DNA of 64,000 nt from CATZDY01 sp045599035 (GCA_045599035.1 JAZRVI010000009.1:1-64000), one strand, 5' to 3'; shown: positions 8,561-18,384, numbered from the stretch's first letter. Notes: generated from the letters alone by a model not told the origin. Numbers and translations: made by a program.

Positions 8561-8989
8561 ATGTATTTGCATAATTTATTTGTTTTTGGAACCCTTTTAC
8601 CCGGACTTAAAAATTACAATCATTTTGTGGAACAGCATCATCCCCGGGTCTATCCCGCCCAAACCACCGGAACCATGTATTACTTGCCAGAGGATGATTA
8701 TCCAGTCGTTTTGAAGAGCGGAACTGGAACCATCAAAGGAGTGGTTTTTGTGACCTCTGATCTGCCGGTCATCATAGCAGGCATTGATGATATCCACAAA
8801 TTCACCGGTGTAGACAGCCAAAGCGATTTAGTCCGGCAAATTGTGGAAGTAGAGCTGACAGACAGCGGGAAGAAGATTAAGGCTCATATGTATTTGTGGC
8901 CGCCCCAAAAAGCTGAATGGCTCAGAGAACATGGCACCATTATTCCAGACGGCGACTGGGGTAAATTTTTACAAAAACATCAAAAATAA
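8561..8989 (+). CDS. Gamma-glutamylcyclotransferase-like (AIG2/GGCT fold) protein
   Basis: The N-terminus NLFVFGTLLPGLKNY is the YGTLxxG glycine-rich signature of the GGCT/AIG2 fold, and a later acidic segment is compatible with the catalytic glutamate. These small enzymes cyclise gamma-glutamyl amines to 5-oxoproline, but the substrate here is unknown. The ATG at 8561 has AGAAGGG at 6 bp. An upstream ATG at 8540 has no ribosome site. The gene lies between the diaphorase trio and the STAS gene, with no obvious functional link to either. Confidence 0.75.
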   Translation: MYLHNLFVFGTLLPGLKNYNHFVEQHHPRVYPAQTTGTMYYLPEDDYPVVLKSGTGTIKGVVFVTSDLPVIIAGIDDIHKFTGVDSQSDLVRQIVEVELTDSGKKIKAHMYLWPPQKAEWLREHGTIIPDGDWGKFLQKHQK

Positions 8990-9002
8990 AGAGGGAATTT
9001 TC

Positions 9003-9299
9003 ATGGATATTAAAAAAAATTTAGACGGAAAAAGTTTGTGTTTGGCCTTGGAAGGACGGCTGGATACCAATACTTCAGTTCAATTGGAAGAAGAAATTAA
9101 AAATTTGCCGTCTGACCTGCAAAAGCTGACTTTGGATTTTGCCAAACTGGAATATATCTCGTCTGCCGGACTGCGAGTAATTTTAACTGCTCAGAAAAAA
9201 ATGACCAGACAAGGCAATATGGTTTTAACAAATGTCAACGAATCCATTATGGATATTTTTGAAATCACCAATTTTGTGGACATTTTAAGCTTTGAGTAA
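9003..9299 (+). CDS. STAS-domain anti-sigma factor antagonist (SpoIIAA/RsbV-like)
   Basis: A 98-residue single STAS domain with the phosphoacceptor loop YISSAGLRVIL (first or second Ser near residue 57), as in SpoIIAA and RsbV. Such proteins bind an anti-sigma kinase when unphosphorylated and are reset by a PP2C phosphatase. The next gene encodes a phosphatase and a kinase-like domain in one chain, so the pair forms a complete partner-switching module. The ATG at 9003 has GAGGGAA upstream. Confidence 0.9.
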   Translation: MDIKKNLDGKSLCLALEGRLDTNTSVQLEEEIKNLPSDLQKLTLDFAKLEYISSAGLRVILTAQKKMTRQGNMVLTNVNESIMDIFEITNFVDILSFE

Positions 9300-9321
9300 A
9301 CCAGTTTTGAGTAAACCATAT

Positions 9322-11571
9322 ATGAAGAAAGCTTTTTTAAAATGGATGCTGCTGTTTATTAGTCTGGCTTTTTTGCTGACTTTAGTTTTTTCTTTTGCCC
9401 TGCAAACCAAGCATTCCCTGGAAAATGCCTTTAAGCTTTTGGAGCTAAAAATTGAAGATGCGGAAAAACAAATCCAGCAAAACAATACGAATCTAATTAC
9501 CCTAAGAGAAATGAATCATGCTGAAGCTTTGGCCAAGACTCATGCTTTGGCCAAAATTCTGGAAGCCACTCCCGGAGCAGATCTTCAGGAACTGCTGACA
9601 ATTTTGGATGTGGATGAAATTGATTTGATTGATCAGGCAGGAATTGTCACAAACTGTACCAACTCCAAGCATATTAATTATGATATGGCTTCTGCCAAAC
9701 AATCTCAGGAATTTTTGCCTATTTTGGATAACCCCCAAGTGGAAATTGTCCAGGAACCCCAGGCTACTGGCTATGATTCAAGTGTCACCATGCAATATGC
9801 CGGAGTCGCCCGTCTGGATCAGCCGGGTATTGTTCAAATTGGTTATTACCCGGAACGGCTTTACGAAGCCATGAAGGTGGCTGATATAACCAATATAGCT
9901 TCCAGTCTGCGAATTGGTACCAATGGCAGCATTATGGTTATTCAGGATCAAAAGATCCTCAGCTCCATTTATCCCGAGGTCATTGGACACAACATTTCCC
10001 AATACGAAATTAAAGCAGACGATTTGATCCAACATCCCCCCTTTACCGCCAAAATCTTGGGGGAAAAATATTACTGCCTGGCTGATTCTTACGAAGATTA
10101 TTATATTCTGGGAATCTATCCCTATTATGAAATGTTTGCCAATCGGAACAGCACCGCTTTGCTCTTGATTTTTTGCAATCTGTTGGTCTTCGTAATTGTC
10201 TTTTTGCTGATCAGCGGTCTTTTGCAAAAGCTGGTTATCAGCGGAATTTATACCATTAATGGTTCTCTGGATAAAATTACCAATGGAGAACTGGAGGAAA
10301 AAGTGAATGTCCAAACCACCCAGGAATTTTGTTCCCTGTCCAATGGCATTAACAGCACGGTTTCTACCCTGAAACAAGCAATTAATGATGCTGCCACCCG
10401 TTTGGATCGGGAATTAGAGTTGGCCAAGGCTATTCAGGCTTCAGCCTTGCCCCGGGTTTTCCCGCCTTATCCGGAACACGATGAATTTAATATTTATGCT
10501 TCCATGATTCCGGCCAAGGAAGTTGGCGGAGATTTTTATGATTTCTTTCTAATTGATGAAAACCATTTGGCAGTAGTGATTGCTGATGTTTCCGGTAAAG
10601 GGATTCCAGCGGCTTTATTTATGATGACTGCCAAAACCCTGCTTAAAAACCTGGCTGAAACTGGCTTGCCCCCAGAAGAAATTTTAAACCTGGCCAATGA
10701 TCATCTATGTATGAATAATGATGCCGGAATGTTCGTTACTGTCTGGCTGGGCATTTGGGAAATTTCCAGCGGCAAATTAAGCTATGCCAATGCTGGACAC
10801 AATTATCCTATTTATTATAAAAAAGACCGGGGACAATTTGAATTTCTCAAAGCCAAAAGCGGCTTTGTGCTGGCCGGAATGGAAGGCTTCAAATATCGTC
10901 GGCAGGAAATCCAAACCACTCCCGGAGATATTTTGTTCCTCTATACAGACGGAGTTACCGAAAACAGCAATGCCCAGGAAGAACTTTTTGGGGAAGAACG
11001 CTTGCTGGAGGTTTTAAACCAACACAAAAACAATTCTATTCAGGGAATTTTGCAAACGGTCTCTCAAAGCCTTGATGACTTTCGGCAGGAAGCAGCTCAA
11101 TTTGATGATATTACCATGTTGGGCTTACAGATCAACAATTTTAACCAGGCGGAAGAAGGAAAAATTAAAAGATTGGCTTTGCCGGCCAAAGTCAGCGAAT
11201 TAGACAATCTGCTCGACTTTGTTCGGGAAGAACTGCAAAAAGTCAACTGCCCGAATAAAACCTTATTCCAATTGGAAATGGTCTGCGAAGAAGTCTTTGT
11301 CAATATTGCTAAATATGCTTATGGTCCTCAGGAAAAGCAGCCTTTGGCCTGGTGTGACCTTTCAGCAGATGAAAAAGGGGTTATTATTGTTTTTACGGAC
11401 AGAGGCCGACAATTTAACCCGCTTAACCGTCAGGATCCGGATCTCAATTCCTCCCTGGAGGATAAACCCATTGGAGGACTGGGCATCTTTTTGACCAAAC
11501 AAACTATGGATCTGGTGGAATATACCTATCGTTTTGGCCGCAATATCTTGACCTTACACAAGAAATTTTAA
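9322..11571 (+). CDS. Membrane PP2C-type serine phosphatase with HAMP and C-terminal anti-sigma-type HATPase domain
   Basis: About 749 residues. The order is an N-terminal membrane helix, an extracytoplasmic sensor region of about 250 residues, a second membrane helix near residue 290 and a HAMP segment. A SpoIIE-type PP2C domain follows with EVGGDFYDFF and VIADVSGKGIPAALFM, then a C-terminal HATPase_c_2 domain with EEVFVNIAKYAY and GGLGIFLTKQTMDLV. One protein therefore holds both phosphatase and kinase activities acting on STAS proteins. ATG 9322 is chosen because the membrane helix begins there. TTG codons at 9292 and 9307 are alternatives overlapping or touching the upstream stop. It ends just before a strong terminator. 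Confidence 0.87.
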   Translation: MKKAFLKWMLLFISLAFLLTLVFSFALQTKHSLENAFKLLELKIEDAEKQIQQNNTNLITLREMNHAEALAKTHALAKILEATPGADLQELLTILDVDEIDLIDQAGIVTNCTNSKHINYDMASAKQSQEFLPILDNPQVEIVQEPQATGYDSSVTMQYAGVARLDQPGIVQIGYYPERLYEAMKVADITNIASSLRIGTNGSIMVIQDQKILSSIYPEVIGHNISQYEIKADDLIQHPPFTAKILGEKYYCLADSYEDYYILGIYPYYEMFANRNSTALLLIFCNLLVFVIVFLLISGLLQKLVISGIYTINGSLDKITNGELEEKVNVQTTQEFCSLSNGINSTVSTLKQAINDAATRLDRELELAKAIQASALPRVFPPYPEHDEFNIYASMIPAKEVGGDFYDFFLIDENHLAVVIADVSGKGIPAALFMMTAKTLLKNLAETGLPPEEILNLANDHLCMNNDAGMFVTVWLGIWEISSGKLSYANAGHNYPIYYKKDRGQFEFLKAKSGFVLAGMEGFKYRRQEIQTTPGDILFLYTDGVTENSNAQEELFGEERLLEVLNQHKNNSIQGILQTVSQSLDDFRQEAAQFDDITMLGLQINNFNQAEEGKIKRLALPAKVSELDNLLDFVREELQKVNCPNKTLFQLEMVCEEVFVNIAKYAYGPQEKQPLAWCDLSADEKGVIIVFTDRGRQFNPLNRQDPDLNSSLEDKPIGGLGIFLTKQTMDLVEYTYRFGRNILTLHKKF

Positions 11572-11577
11572 ACCCAA

Positions 11578-11609
11578 GGGGGCGTTTTTTCTCAAGAAAA
11601 AACGCCCCC
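11578..11609. terminator. Bidirectional rho-independent terminator
   Basis: A perfect 14-bp stem, GGGGGCGTTTTTTC pairing with GAAAAAACGCCCCC around a TCAA loop. It lies between the convergent PP2C gene (plus) and ATPase gene (minus). Both strands place a T-run in the stem, so it can serve either direction. Confidence 0.85.
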
Positions 11610-11615
11610 GAATCA

Positions 11616-13124
11616 TTAATCCAAATCCAGCGGCAAAACTCCGCTGGCCGCCAAACGCTCCATGCGTTGCCCAATATCCTGATTGCGTTCCTGAAACAAT
11701 AATTCCTTATTATAACGGTAATAATCTTCCGAACCCTTGCTGCTGATAAATTTAACGCTGTAATAATTAACCGTTAGTTCCGTAACCAGCAAAAGCATTT
11801 CCTGTCCCGCTCCAAAAACCTCTTCCAGAAAAGCAAATAAATTATGCAGTTGAGCTTGGATTTTACTTGTATCTGCCTTTAGCTCGGCCACCCTGTCCCC
11901 AAAGGCCGCTTTTAATTCGGCAAAATCGGCTGGCCGAGTATGCAGGAAGGCTTCAATCTGCCGGATTTGCAGCCTTTGTTCCATCGACAAAGCATTGGCC
12001 GTTTCCAAAGCCTGTCTTTGCTCGATTTGCCGCTCCAATTCCTCATCCAAAATTTGTCCCAAAACCTTGCCTGTTGAAAGTTGAGTTTTAACTTCCTTCA
12101 AAATTCCCTGCAAAACCCGCAAAAAATCTTCCTCCTGCAAATTTTGCCGAATCTGCCTTTGCAAAACCTCCAGCAGTAAGCCCAGCAAAGCGGTTCTTTC
12201 ATCAAAACGGGCTTGTCTGGCTTGCTCTTTGATTTCCGCTCCGGCCTGTCCCTCCAAAATGCTCAAAATTTGATAATCCTTCTTATACTTATTATACAGA
12301 CTGTAATAGGCAGCAAACTGACTGACAATCTTTTCGTTATGCAGATATTGGCTGATAACAGCCTCATCCACCGGAATTTGCTCCTCCTCATATAAATACA
12401 TGGCTTCCGACAGATCTTCCCACCCTCTGGCAGTCACATAAACTTTACCCTGCACCGAAGCTTCCACCCCATAAAAGTCCCGTTTCTTCAAGTCCAGATA
12501 GCTTAAAATCGCTCCGTGAATACCTTTGGAAGAAGCATACTGCCGCCAAACCTTATAATCAGCCTGCACCTCCAAAATCCGCAGGCGATCCATGGTAGCA
12601 ATATCAAATTCCCGCACCGATTTATTATACTCCGGCGGATTGCCGGCAGTTACAATAATCCAGCCCTCCGGAACCCGGTGCCGACCAAAAATCTTATACT
12701 GCAAAAATTGCAGCATGGTGGGGGAAAGGGTTTCTGAAACACAGTTGATTTCATCCAAAAACAAAATCCCTTCTTTTAAGCCGCTGCGTTCCATGGTTTC
12801 ATAAATGGAAGCAATAATTTCACTCATGGTATATTCGGAAATTACCATCTCCTGCCCGGCATAGGTCTTATGTTCAATAAAGGGCAAACCTAAAGCACTT
12901 TGACGGGTGTGGTGGGTCATGGAATAAGCTACCAAAGCAATGTTTAATTCCTGGGCAATTTGTTCCATAATGGCAGTTTTGCCAATACCGGGAGGTCCCA
13001 ATAAAAAAACCGGCCGCTGATGCACCAGCGGAATCCGATAATCTCCAAATTGATTCTTTTTCAAATAAATTCGAATGGAATTTTTAATTTGTTCTTTTGC
13101 TTCTGCAATATTCACTAATTCCAA
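11616..13124 (-). CDS. MoxR-type AAA+ ATPase
   Basis: A 502-residue AAA+ protein: Walker A LLGPPGIGKTAIM near residue 42, Walker B GILFLDEINCVSET near residue 120, sensor region IIVTAGNPPEYN. The C-terminal 250 residues are helical and Gln/Glu-rich. MoxR ATPases act as chaperones and usually pair with VWA-domain proteins. The adjacent upstream gene is exactly that and overlaps this start by 10 bp. The biological substrate of the pair is unknown. Confidence 0.87.
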   Translation of the reverse strand: MELVNIAEAKEQIKNSIRIYLKKNQFGDYRIPLVHQRPVFLLGPPGIGKTAIMEQIAQELNIALVAYSMTHHTRQSALGLPFIEHKTYAGQEMVISEYTMSEIIASIYETMERSGLKEGILFLDEINCVSETLSPTMLQFLQYKIFGRHRVPEGWIIVTAGNPPEYNKSVREFDIATMDRLRILEVQADYKVWRQYASSKGIHGAILSYLDLKKRDFYGVEASVQGKVYVTARGWEDLSEAMYLYEEEQIPVDEAVISQYLHNEKIVSQFAAYYSLYNKYKKDYQILSILEGQAGAEIKEQARQARFDERTALLGLLLEVLQRQIRQNLQEEDFLRVLQGILKEVKTQLSTGKVLGQILDEELERQIEQRQALETANALSMEQRLQIRQIEAFLHTRPADFAELKAAFGDRVAELKADTSKIQAQLHNLFAFLEEVFGAGQEMLLLVTELTVNYYSVKFISSKGSEDYYRYNKELLFQERNQDIGQRMERLAASGVLPLDLD

Positions 13125-14449
13125 CCCTTTCTAATTTGTTTTCCATCTATAATTTCCTGCGAGTCCAAAACCAGCTTAATGCCCCAGGGCGGCACCTCCA
13201 CCTGATTATTTTCCACAAAAATAAAAGCGGTTGGATAGGGCGGTACTGTCTCCGGAAAGGTGCCATAGCCATCCGTAAAATAAATTAAACCCTTTAAATT
13301 GGTCAGCTCTCCGCTTTGCAATAATTCTTCCACCCGCCGAAAGACCGGTCTGAAGTCAGTTCCCCCAAAACCGGTCAGCTTTTCGGTGGCCAGATAATTT
13401 TTAAAATCCTCCCAGGAAGTAATTTTACTGTCCTTTTGAATCTGCATATCGCATTGCAGCAAATGCAGATTGATTTTGGCAAAAAAGCTTTCCCGACTGC
13501 TTAAAATGGCATAGGTTTTATCCAGAAAAGCCTGCACCACTTCCCCAGAGCAGGAACCGGAAGTATCCAAAGCAATGACAAAATCCTTGATTCGCCGGGT
13601 TTCCTGATACTCCAGCGGTTCAATTAAGGGCATATTTTGATATAATTTCAGACCATAGGTATAAAAGATATAATCAAATTCCTCGTCATTAATCTGCAAA
13701 TCTTCATTGGTTACGGCAAACTTTTTTAAAAATTCTCCATAATCATATTTTTCCCGATGGGCTTCCTGAATATTTTGTTCCAGGCTGTCCGGCAGATCCC
13801 CCGGCTCCTGCGAAAACAGCTCCAATTCGGTTTTTAGCTGTCGGCTGATTTTAGCCCACTCCTCAGAGCTGGCCTCGGTTTCCTCATAAAGATAGTCCTT
13901 ATCCTCATTTTGGGGCGTTAAGTCCAGCCAACAATCGTGCTTATCCTGAAAAAAAAGCTTTTGCCAGGCTTCAATTTCCAAAGCCGGATTATCCAGCAAA
14001 TAACGATAAACTTTTTCGGCGGTTAAAGCCCCCACCTTGCGGCTCAAACGATCCAATTCCTGCCTTTGAGCCGAATCCCGGCCAGTCTTAAAATAGGACA
14101 GCTTAAAATCCAAAATAGTATTTTCTACTGCAATATCCACGGCCAGACTCCACAGCTCCGGCACCAAATGGCGGCAATTAAAGGAATGACAAAACAACCC
14201 ATGCAAAATTGAATGCAGATAAAGGCGGTTAAGCTGATTTTTATCCCTCCGATACGCCTGCAAAACTGCCTTGAAATCATACAGCAAATGCCGTCCATCC
14301 ATGGCCAGCCCTCCCAAATTATCCCGGCTCAGAGGCTTGAGCTGAAAAACCGCCGGGCTTAAATAGGGCAGGGAAAGCAAAATCATATTGCGGGCATAGC
14401 TTAAAATATCCTCCGCCAGTTGGCGAAATTCTTCCAGCTTACTTTCCAT
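13115..14449 (-). CDS. VWA-like protein (DUF2201-type putative metallopeptidase), partner of the MoxR ATPase
   Basis: A 444-residue protein. The N-terminal half has a peptidase-like HSILHGLFCHSFN segment; the C-terminal VWA-like domain has the metal-binding FVIALDTSGSCSG (DxSxS) and a FTDGYG motif. ATG at 14449 is chosen because AGGAGA sits 6 bp upstream; the longer frame to 14530 lacks a site and runs through a terminator-like hairpin. The 3' end overlaps the MoxR-type ATPase gene, supporting a two-gene operon. It is probably an ATPase-loaded metal-dependent assembly factor, but the target is not evident. Confidence 0.8.
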   Translation of the reverse strand: MESKLEEFRQLAEDILSYARNMILLSLPYLSPAVFQLKPLSRDNLGGLAMDGRHLLYDFKAVLQAYRRDKNQLNRLYLHSILHGLFCHSFNCRHLVPELWSLAVDIAVENTILDFKLSYFKTGRDSAQRQELDRLSRKVGALTAEKVYRYLLDNPALEIEAWQKLFFQDKHDCWLDLTPQNEDKDYLYEETEASSEEWAKISRQLKTELELFSQEPGDLPDSLEQNIQEAHREKYDYGEFLKKFAVTNEDLQINDEEFDYIFYTYGLKLYQNMPLIEPLEYQETRRIKDFVIALDTSGSCSGEVVQAFLDKTYAILSSRESFFAKINLHLLQCDMQIQKDSKITSWEDFKNYLATEKLTGFGGTDFRPVFRRVEELLQSGELTNLKGLIYFTDGYGTFPETVPPYPTAFIFVENNQVEVPPWGIKLVLDSQEIIDGKQIRKGWN

Positions 14450-14496
14450 AGCTTCTCCTATATGTTTCAAAAATTTAAAAAAATATTGGGCTGTCC

Positions 14497-14520
14497 AGCC
14501 CGCCTTGCAAAAGGCGGGCT
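14497..14520 (-). terminator. Terminator-like hairpin behind the WG-repeat gene
   Basis: An AGCCCGCCTT / AAGGCGGGCT 10-bp stem with a four-base loop lies 23 bp downstream of the WG-repeat stop. The T-run on the minus strand is displaced about 12 bases from the stem, so efficiency is uncertain. Confidence 0.5.
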
Positions 14521-14542
14521 TTCTGCCCATTGATTGTAAACA

Positions 14543-16438
14543 CTATTCAGCAGTAATATAAACCGCTTTTTCTTGTGCCGCCCATTTCACATCAGCCCCT
14601 GCCTGTTCAGAGATAAACCTGACTGGAACTAAAATTCTGCCTTGCAGCTCTTGAGCCGGAACATCCAGTTTATACTCGCTGTCATTGACATAAGCACTGG
14701 CTGAACCCAAAACAAGTTTAATGACCCTGGAAGCTGAAGCATTACGGGCAGTAACAGTTTTATGCCCGGCATCCCAGGCAACTTCCATGCTAAGGGCTTC
14801 CAGTATGCCCCTGACCGGAACCAGAATCCGTCCATTCTCCAAAAGCGGCGGAACATCAAAGTTCATTCTTTCTCCATTGAGATATACTTTAATTTCCTCA
14901 AGAGCATTCTCTGGAGTGTTCAGGATACCCACCTTACCATTTTTCACAACCAAAACTAAATCTTCAGAAAAGGGAGCTGCCTCATCATAAATACAAGGAA
15001 TAATTTCTTTACCTGTTTTATCGATAAGACCACACTTACCATTTTTCATAACCGCAACTGAACCTTCAGGAAAGAACTTTGCATCATCATAAATACAGGA
15101 AGTAACTTCTTTGCCTGTTTTATCGACAAAACCCTCCTTACCATTTTTCTTAACCCAAACTAAACCTTCAGAAAAGTCCCGTACCAAATCATAAATACAG
15201 GGAATAACTTCCTGGCCTGTTTTATCGATAAAACCAAACTTACCATTTTTATAAACCCCAGCTAAACCTTCTTGAAAGCAATCTGCAATATCATAAATAC
15301 AGGAAATAATTTCTTTGCCTGTTTTATCGACAAACCCCCACTTACCATTTTTCTCAACATGAGCTAAACCTTCAGAAAAGAAACCTGCCCCATCATAAAT
15401 ACAGGGAATAATTTCTTTGCCTGTTTTATCGATAAACCCCCACTTACCATTTTTCTCAACATGAGCTAAACCTTCAGAAAAGGGAGCTGCCCTATCATAA
15501 ATACAGGGAATAATTTCCTGACCTGTTTTATCTATAAAACCATACTTATCATTTTTCTCAACCTCAGCTAAACCTTCAGAAAATTCCCCTACATCATCAT
15601 AGATACAAGGAGTAATTTCCTGGCCTGTTTTATCGATAAAACCATCCTTACCATTTTTTTCAATTTCAGCTAAACCTTCAGAAAAGAAACCTGCCCCATC
15701 ATAAATACAGGGAATAATTTCTTTGCCTGTTTTATCGATAAACCCCCACTTACCATTTTTCTCAACTCCAGCTAAACCTTCAGAAAAGAAGTGTGCATCA
15801 TCATAAATACAGAAAGTAACTTCTTTGCCTGTTTTATCGATAAAACCCCACTTACCATTTTTCTCAACATGAGCTAAACCTTCAGAAAATAAATATACCA
15901 CATCATAAATACAGGGAATAACTTCCTGGCCTGTTTTATTGATACAACCACATTTACCATTTTTCTCAACTACAGCTAAACCTTCATCAGAAAAGGAATC
16001 TACATCTTTTACATTCTCAACAAGGTCAACTAAACCTTTAAAAGAGGGATCTACATCATCATAAATACAGGGAATAATTTCTTTGCTTGTTTTATCGATA
16101 AAACCATACTTACCATTTTTCTTAACACTAGCTAAACCTTCAGAAAAGTATCTTACACGATCAAAATCAACACGATCATAATCATCCAAATCATAAATAC
16201 AGGGAATAATTTCTTTACCTGTTCCATCTATAAAACCCCATTGACCATTTTTCTTAACCCCAACTAAACCTTCAGAAAAATACTTTACATGATCATAATC
16301 ATTTAACCAGATAATTTGTCCCTCGGAAGAAGCTCCTTGAGCTGGAGGAAGGGTCAGCAGAGGATTAAGCAAAAAAGTCAAGACTAAAAAAGCAGTAATT
16401 ACCGAAAAAAGTCCTTGCCGTCTCAAGTTCAATAACAT
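14543..16438 (-). CDS. Exported WG-repeat protein with C-terminal copper-amine-oxidase-N-like stalk domain
   Basis: A 631-residue protein with an N-terminal signal peptide (hydrophobic to about residue 34, PPAQGASS cleavage area). It then has 12 complete WG repeats of about 34 residues plus one partial; each reads like FSEGLA-V-KNGK-GFIDKTGKE with PCIYD. Residues about 515-630 hold two copies of the GRILVPVR motif of the Cu_amine_oxidN1 family, common in Clostridia surface proteins. WG repeats form beta-structures of unknown binding role. AGGAGGT precedes the ATG and a sigma-A promoter lies about 120 bp upstream. The repeats are very similar at DNA level, so copy number may be unstable. Confidence 0.88.
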   Translation of the reverse strand: MLLNLRRQGLFSVITAFLVLTFLLNPLLTLPPAQGASSEGQIIWLNDYDHVKYFSEGLVGVKKNGQWGFIDGTGKEIIPCIYDLDDYDRVDFDRVRYFSEGLASVKKNGKYGFIDKTSKEIIPCIYDDVDPSFKGLVDLVENVKDVDSFSDEGLAVVEKNGKCGCINKTGQEVIPCIYDVVYLFSEGLAHVEKNGKWGFIDKTGKEVTFCIYDDAHFFSEGLAGVEKNGKWGFIDKTGKEIIPCIYDGAGFFSEGLAEIEKNGKDGFIDKTGQEITPCIYDDVGEFSEGLAEVEKNDKYGFIDKTGQEIIPCIYDRAAPFSEGLAHVEKNGKWGFIDKTGKEIIPCIYDGAGFFSEGLAHVEKNGKWGFVDKTGKEIISCIYDIADCFQEGLAGVYKNGKFGFIDKTGQEVIPCIYDLVRDFSEGLVWVKKNGKEGFVDKTGKEVTSCIYDDAKFFPEGSVAVMKNGKCGLIDKTGKEIIPCIYDEAAPFSEDLVLVVKNGKVGILNTPENALEEIKVYLNGERMNFDVPPLLENGRILVPVRGILEALSMEVAWDAGHKTVTARNASASRVIKLVLGSASAYVNDSEYKLDVPAQELQGRILVPVRFISEQAGADVKWAAQEKAVYITAE

Positions 16439-16556
16439 AAAATTACCTCCTGTTTAATAATTTCTTAACAATTTCCAACTTATTTATTAAGAATCCTGGT
16501 TTGCAGGAGCAGCCAGGATTTTAAAAATAAATTAGAAAAGTTTGGAATTAAAGATC

Positions 16557-16586
16557 AATATATCATATGTCAGATAAGCTTGTCAA
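16557..16586 (-). promoter_or_regulatory. Sigma-A promoter for the WG-repeat gene
   Basis: On the minus strand TTGACA (16586-16581) and TATATT (16562-16557) are separated by 18 bp. They lie 119 bp upstream of the WG-repeat ATG, and the downstream hairpin at about 16492-16531 (AATCCTGG/CCAGGATT) would lie in the leader. Confidence 0.7.
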
Positions 16587-16641
16587 GAATTTTTTGCCAA
16601 GGCAAGCTCAAATCAAGTGCCGCCGGAAAAGCCTGACCCGC

Positions 16642-18384
16642 CTATATGTCCCAATCATCTTCGGACAATTCAAAATGCTGATTTTGGTAGTTCAGCAATT
16701 CCGTAACAAATTTAAAGGCCTGTCGGCTATTGGCCACCTCAATCAAAGCCTGGATTTTATCCGCCCCCAAAAGCCCCAGCTTTTCTGCCGTCAGCAAATC
16801 GTCTAAATTATCCCGTTTAATCCAATCGGCCAAAATTTCTTCCCAATGCTCCTGCCAGAAATCCCGATAGACCTGTTCGGCTTTTGAACTCAGCTCCCAG
16901 GGATATTCCAGACGAGCCAAAGCCAGCCGATATTGATTGGCCGGATTTTGCAGACGGGGAAAATAGTCATCCAGTTTTTGTCCATCCAAATTGGCCTTTT
17001 GGCCAAAGACCTCGCCCAACAGCCGGGAATAAGCTGAATCTTCCCGCCCGGTTCCCAGCCAGACCCGATAAAGAATTTCTCCATTCTGCCGGGAACGCAG
17101 GCTTAAAAAACCATTGCCCGGTTTAATTTTTCCGCTTAAATCCAGATTATCATAAATGAAAACCTCCTTGATCCCTCGGAAACAGCCCAGGCCGATTTCC
17201 TGTACTGTAAGCGGAATTTCCAGCTTGTTCAGCTTGCTTTCGGCCAGGGCTTCCCGTTCAATCCGCCGCAGACTGGCCGGAAAAATCAGCTCCCGCAAAA
17301 ATTGGTTGCCATAAAAAGCCCCATTGCCCAAAATTTCTGTTCCTTCCGGAATAGCGTAAGTCTGTTCCCGCCGCCCGCAGGGATATTCCAGCAAAACCCG
17401 ATAGTCGGCACTAAACAAAATTCCCTCCCGGTCAGCATAAACCTGATTATTCGGTTTAACCTTGATTTGTTCCAAAGTGGCTTCCAGGGGCATAAAGGCA
17501 TTGTCAATCTGCCTGACACTTGAAGGAATAACAATGCTTTTCAAACCGGAACACTTGTCCACAGCTCCTCCCGGCAGGACTTCCAGTCCCTCTGGAAATT
17601 CCAGCTCAGTCAATCCCCGGCAGTTCAGCAAAGCCTTAAAGCCCAGCTCCCGCAAAGCAGAAGGCAGTTTTAATTCGCTTAAATTGCTGCACCAGCTTAA
17701 ACTATAATCGCCCAATTTATGTACTTGTTCCGGAATTATCAGTCTGGTCAAGGAAGTGCAGTATTCCAAACATTGATTCGGAATCTCGGTAATTTGGGGC
17801 GGCAAAACCAATTCCTGCAAAGCCGTGCAGCGATTAAACAGCCCCTCCCCAATTTCCCGCACCGAAGCCGGAAGTTCAATGTGAACTAAGGACTCACAGC
17901 CGGCAAATAAAAAGGAAGGTAAAACTTCAATTTGTTCCGGCAGTTTAATTTCCTGCAAGCCGGAGCATTTATAAAAATTCGCCGGACTTAACTGGCAGTT
18001 AGTTCCCTGAAAAATAACCTTCTCCAGGCCGACACATTCCAAAAAGGCTTCGGCTCCCACTTCCTGCACTTCCGCCGGAATAATCAGCTCTTTCAGACTG
18101 CGGCAGCCGAAAAATAAACTTTCGGGAATCCGCTTTAAGTTGGAAGGCAGCCTGACCTTCAGCAGATGAGGGTTATTCTGCAAGGCTCCACAGCCAATAT
18201 TTTGAATGGTGTCCGGCAAATAAACTGATTTTAAGTCCCGTCTGGCCAGGGCTTCCCCACCCAAAGCTACTACCGGACAGCCGTCCAGAACCTCCGGAAG
18301 AATAAGCTCTTCCGCCCGCCCCAGATATTGATGAATTACTGCCCCTTCATAACTCAGGGAATAATCATAGTCCCGATTATCCAT
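16642..18384 (-). CDS. BspA-type (LRR_5) leucine-rich repeat protein
   Basis: A 580-residue protein with at least 15 BspA/LRR_5 repeats, each with a pattern such as L-IP--V--IG--AF---L. It has no signal peptide or anchor, so a cytoplasmic or non-classical location is inferred. The last 130 residues are not repetitive and contain helical, Trp-rich segments. The start at 18384 (MDNRDYDYS) has a GGGTGA site; the longer frame to 18444 has none. The function of such repeats in Clostridia is largely unknown. Confidence 0.82.
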   Translation of the reverse strand: MDNRDYDYSLSYEGAVIHQYLGRAEELILPEVLDGCPVVALGGEALARRDLKSVYLPDTIQNIGCGALQNNPHLLKVRLPSNLKRIPESLFFGCRSLKELIIPAEVQEVGAEAFLECVGLEKVIFQGTNCQLSPANFYKCSGLQEIKLPEQIEVLPSFLFAGCESLVHIELPASVREIGEGLFNRCTALQELVLPPQITEIPNQCLEYCTSLTRLIIPEQVHKLGDYSLSWCSNLSELKLPSALRELGFKALLNCRGLTELEFPEGLEVLPGGAVDKCSGLKSIVIPSSVRQIDNAFMPLEATLEQIKVKPNNQVYADREGILFSADYRVLLEYPCGRREQTYAIPEGTEILGNGAFYGNQFLRELIFPASLRRIEREALAESKLNKLEIPLTVQEIGLGCFRGIKEVFIYDNLDLSGKIKPGNGFLSLRSRQNGEILYRVWLGTGREDSAYSRLLGEVFGQKANLDGQKLDDYFPRLQNPANQYRLALARLEYPWELSSKAEQVYRDFWQEHWEEILADWIKRDNLDDLLTAEKLGLLGADKIQALIEVANSRQAFKFVTELLNYQNQHFELSEDDWDI

